32,618 nt of DNA from Amycolatopsis palatopharyngis (GTDB lineage: Bacteria > Actinomycetota > Actinomycetes > Mycobacteriales > Pseudonocardiaceae). The position numbers and the translations under genes were made by a program. A model generated the notes under the pieces. That model ran no database searches. It had not been told where the DNA came from and worked only from the letters and a program-made list of their open reading frames with translations. The stretch is taken from assembly GCF_003385185.1 (NCBI RefSeq), contig NZ_PQHZ01000061.1:1-32618 (forward strand), read 5' to 3'. Each line of letters starts with the position of its first letter. Positions within the stretch are counted from its first letter, which is position 1. Positions 31,815-32,618 of this stretch are shown here, piece after piece.

Positions 31815-32618
31815 TCAACTGGTCGTGCTGGCCGGCCGTGCTTTCCCCCGATGCTGGCGCAGGAAATCGCGAACATCCTCGATCAGCAACCCGGGCTGCT
31901 CCATCGCGGCGAAGTGTCCCCCGCGGTCGAACTCGGTCCAGTGTGTGATGTTGGGGTACTCTCGGTCGGCGAGCTGGCGGATCGGAGCGACGATGTCGTG
32001 CGGGAACACCGCGACGCCGACCGGTACCTCGCACCGCACTGGCGCCCGGCCGGGATCATCGTGCCCGGCCAGCGCCGCCCGGATCTGTTCACCGATCTCG
32101 AAGTAGAGATCGGCTGAGGTTCCTGCTGTGGCGGTGAGCCAGTAGATCATGACGTTGGTGAGTAGTTGGTCGCGGTTGATGGCGTCTTCGGGGGCTTTGT
32201 CGGAGTCGGTCCATTCCTTGAATTTTTCGATGATCCAGGCGAGTTGGCCGACGGGGGAGTCGGTGAGGCCGTAGGACAGTGTCCGCGGCCGGGTCGACTG
32301 AAGCTTCATGTAGCCAGGCTGGTCCTCGTCGAACTGTCTGATCCTGGCGAGCCGGGAGCGATCCTGTGCGCTGAGGTTGTCGAGTTCACCGTCGGCTCCA
32401 GACGGGCGGGTGATCAGAAAGTTCACGTGTGCGCCGATGACCCCGGCATCCTGCCCGCAGACTTCGAGCGAGATCAGTGCGCCGAGGTCGCCGCCTTGGA
32501 CGGCGTAGTGGTGGTAGTTGAGGCGGTGCATGAGGGTGGTCCAGGTTTGGGCGACTCGGGGGATGGTCCATCCGGTGTCGGGGGTGGGGCCGGAGAAGCC
32601 GAATCCGGGGATGGTGGG
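31815..32618 (-). CDS. Epoxide hydrolase, C-terminal part (gene runs off right edge)
   Basis: 267 residues are visible, entering the window at the strand PTIPGFGFSGP. The nucleophile Asp lies in YAVQGGDLGA, a lid Tyr region in PGYMKLQSTRP with SYGLTDSPVGQLAWI, and the catalytic His in RGGHFAAMEQPGLL near the end. These are the epoxide hydrolase features missing from the left-edge gene. Codon style changes inside the gene: about 32123-32290 and 32500-32618 use almost only C or A in third positions, while 32290-32500 is ordinary. The first 91 visible bases nearly equal the left edge. The stop directly touches the 30-bp hairpin. Confidence 0.88.
   Translation of the reverse strand, partial: PTIPGFGFSGPTPDTGWTIPRVAQTWTTLMHRLNYHHYAVQGGDLGALISLEVCGQDAGVIGAHVNFLITRPSGADGELDNLSAQDRSRLARIRQFDEDQPGYMKLQSTRPRTLSYGLTDSPVGQLAWIIEKFKEWTDSDKAPEDAINRDQLLTNVMIYWLTATAGTSADLYFEIGEQIRAALAGHDDPGRAPVRCEVPVGVAVFPHDIVAPIRQLADREYPNITHWTEFDRGGHFAAMEQPGLLIEDVRDFLRQHRGKARPASTTS
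32528..32618. repeat. Terminal direct repeat, right copy
   Basis: This equals bases 3-93 at 89 of 91 positions, in the same orientation, inside the second epoxide hydrolase gene. The longest exact run is the last 47 bases, up to the edge of the window. Confidence 0.9.

Noticed and set aside
1..32618. Aromatic (minimal PKS) type II cluster such as an anthracycline.
   Set aside because: DrrAB, DnrK-like and HsaA-like proteins suggest it, but there is no aromatase/cyclase, and two dehydratases plus four KS proteins point to a reducing polyene system.

Overview
The window is high-GC DNA with GTG and TTG starts, tightly overlapping genes and long GC-rich hairpin terminators. This fits an actinomycete, probably of the Pseudonocardiales type; the genus is inference, since there is no rRNA or marker gene. 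Nearly all of it reads as one secondary-metabolite gene cluster. I saw no tRNA, rRNA, transposase, integrase or CRISPR array.

Layout, left to right. (1) A left-truncated epoxide hydrolase gene (minus) diverges from an FAD-dependent epoxidase/monooxygenase (plus). (2) A minus-strand operon holds two acyl-CoA dehydrogenases and an SsuD-like flavin monooxygenase. (3) A plus-strand run of 18 genes from about 5.7 to 22.3 kb has mostly overlapping stops and starts. It encodes a P450-type ferredoxin, thiolase, class III CoA-transferase, ketoreductase, two hotdog dehydratases, ACP, four ketosynthase-family proteins, an alpha/beta hydrolase, a double-hotdog thioesterase, a kappa-GST/DsbA-fold isomerase, a class II aldolase-like protein, an acyl-CoA synthetase, a P450 and an aldehyde dehydrogenase. 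(4) An ECF sigma factor with a C-terminal extension (minus) diverges from a PQ-loop membrane protein. (5) A DrrA/DrrB-like ABC exporter and a DnrK-like O-methyltransferase follow, each ending in a strong hairpin. (6) A DUF4287/DUF5655 protein converges on a KASIII-like enzyme. (7) A small methyltransferase and an HsaA-like flavin monooxygenase converge on a second epoxide hydrolase, truncated by the right edge.

Interpretation (inference). The core KR-DH-DH-ACP-KS-CLF-KS-KS set looks like a discrete, iteratively acting, highly reducing (polyene-forming) type II PKS, comparable in parts list to aryl-polyene and cinnamoyl/ishigamide-type systems. It is embedded in one transcription unit with a catabolic-style CoA toolkit (acyl-CoA dehydrogenase pair, thiolase, CaiB, acyl-CoA synthetase, CYP plus ferredoxin, ALDH) resembling steroid or lipid side-chain oxidation. 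A plausible logic is: build a polyene on ACP, release it, oxidise a terminus by P450 and ALDH, re-activate it as CoA ester, desaturate or trim it, then epoxidise, hydrolyse, hydroxylate and methylate. The product is unknown to me.

The two window ends carry the same stretch of an epoxide hydrolase gene (positions 3-93 and 32528-32618, 89 of 91 bases equal, same orientation). The whole cluster therefore sits between direct repeats.
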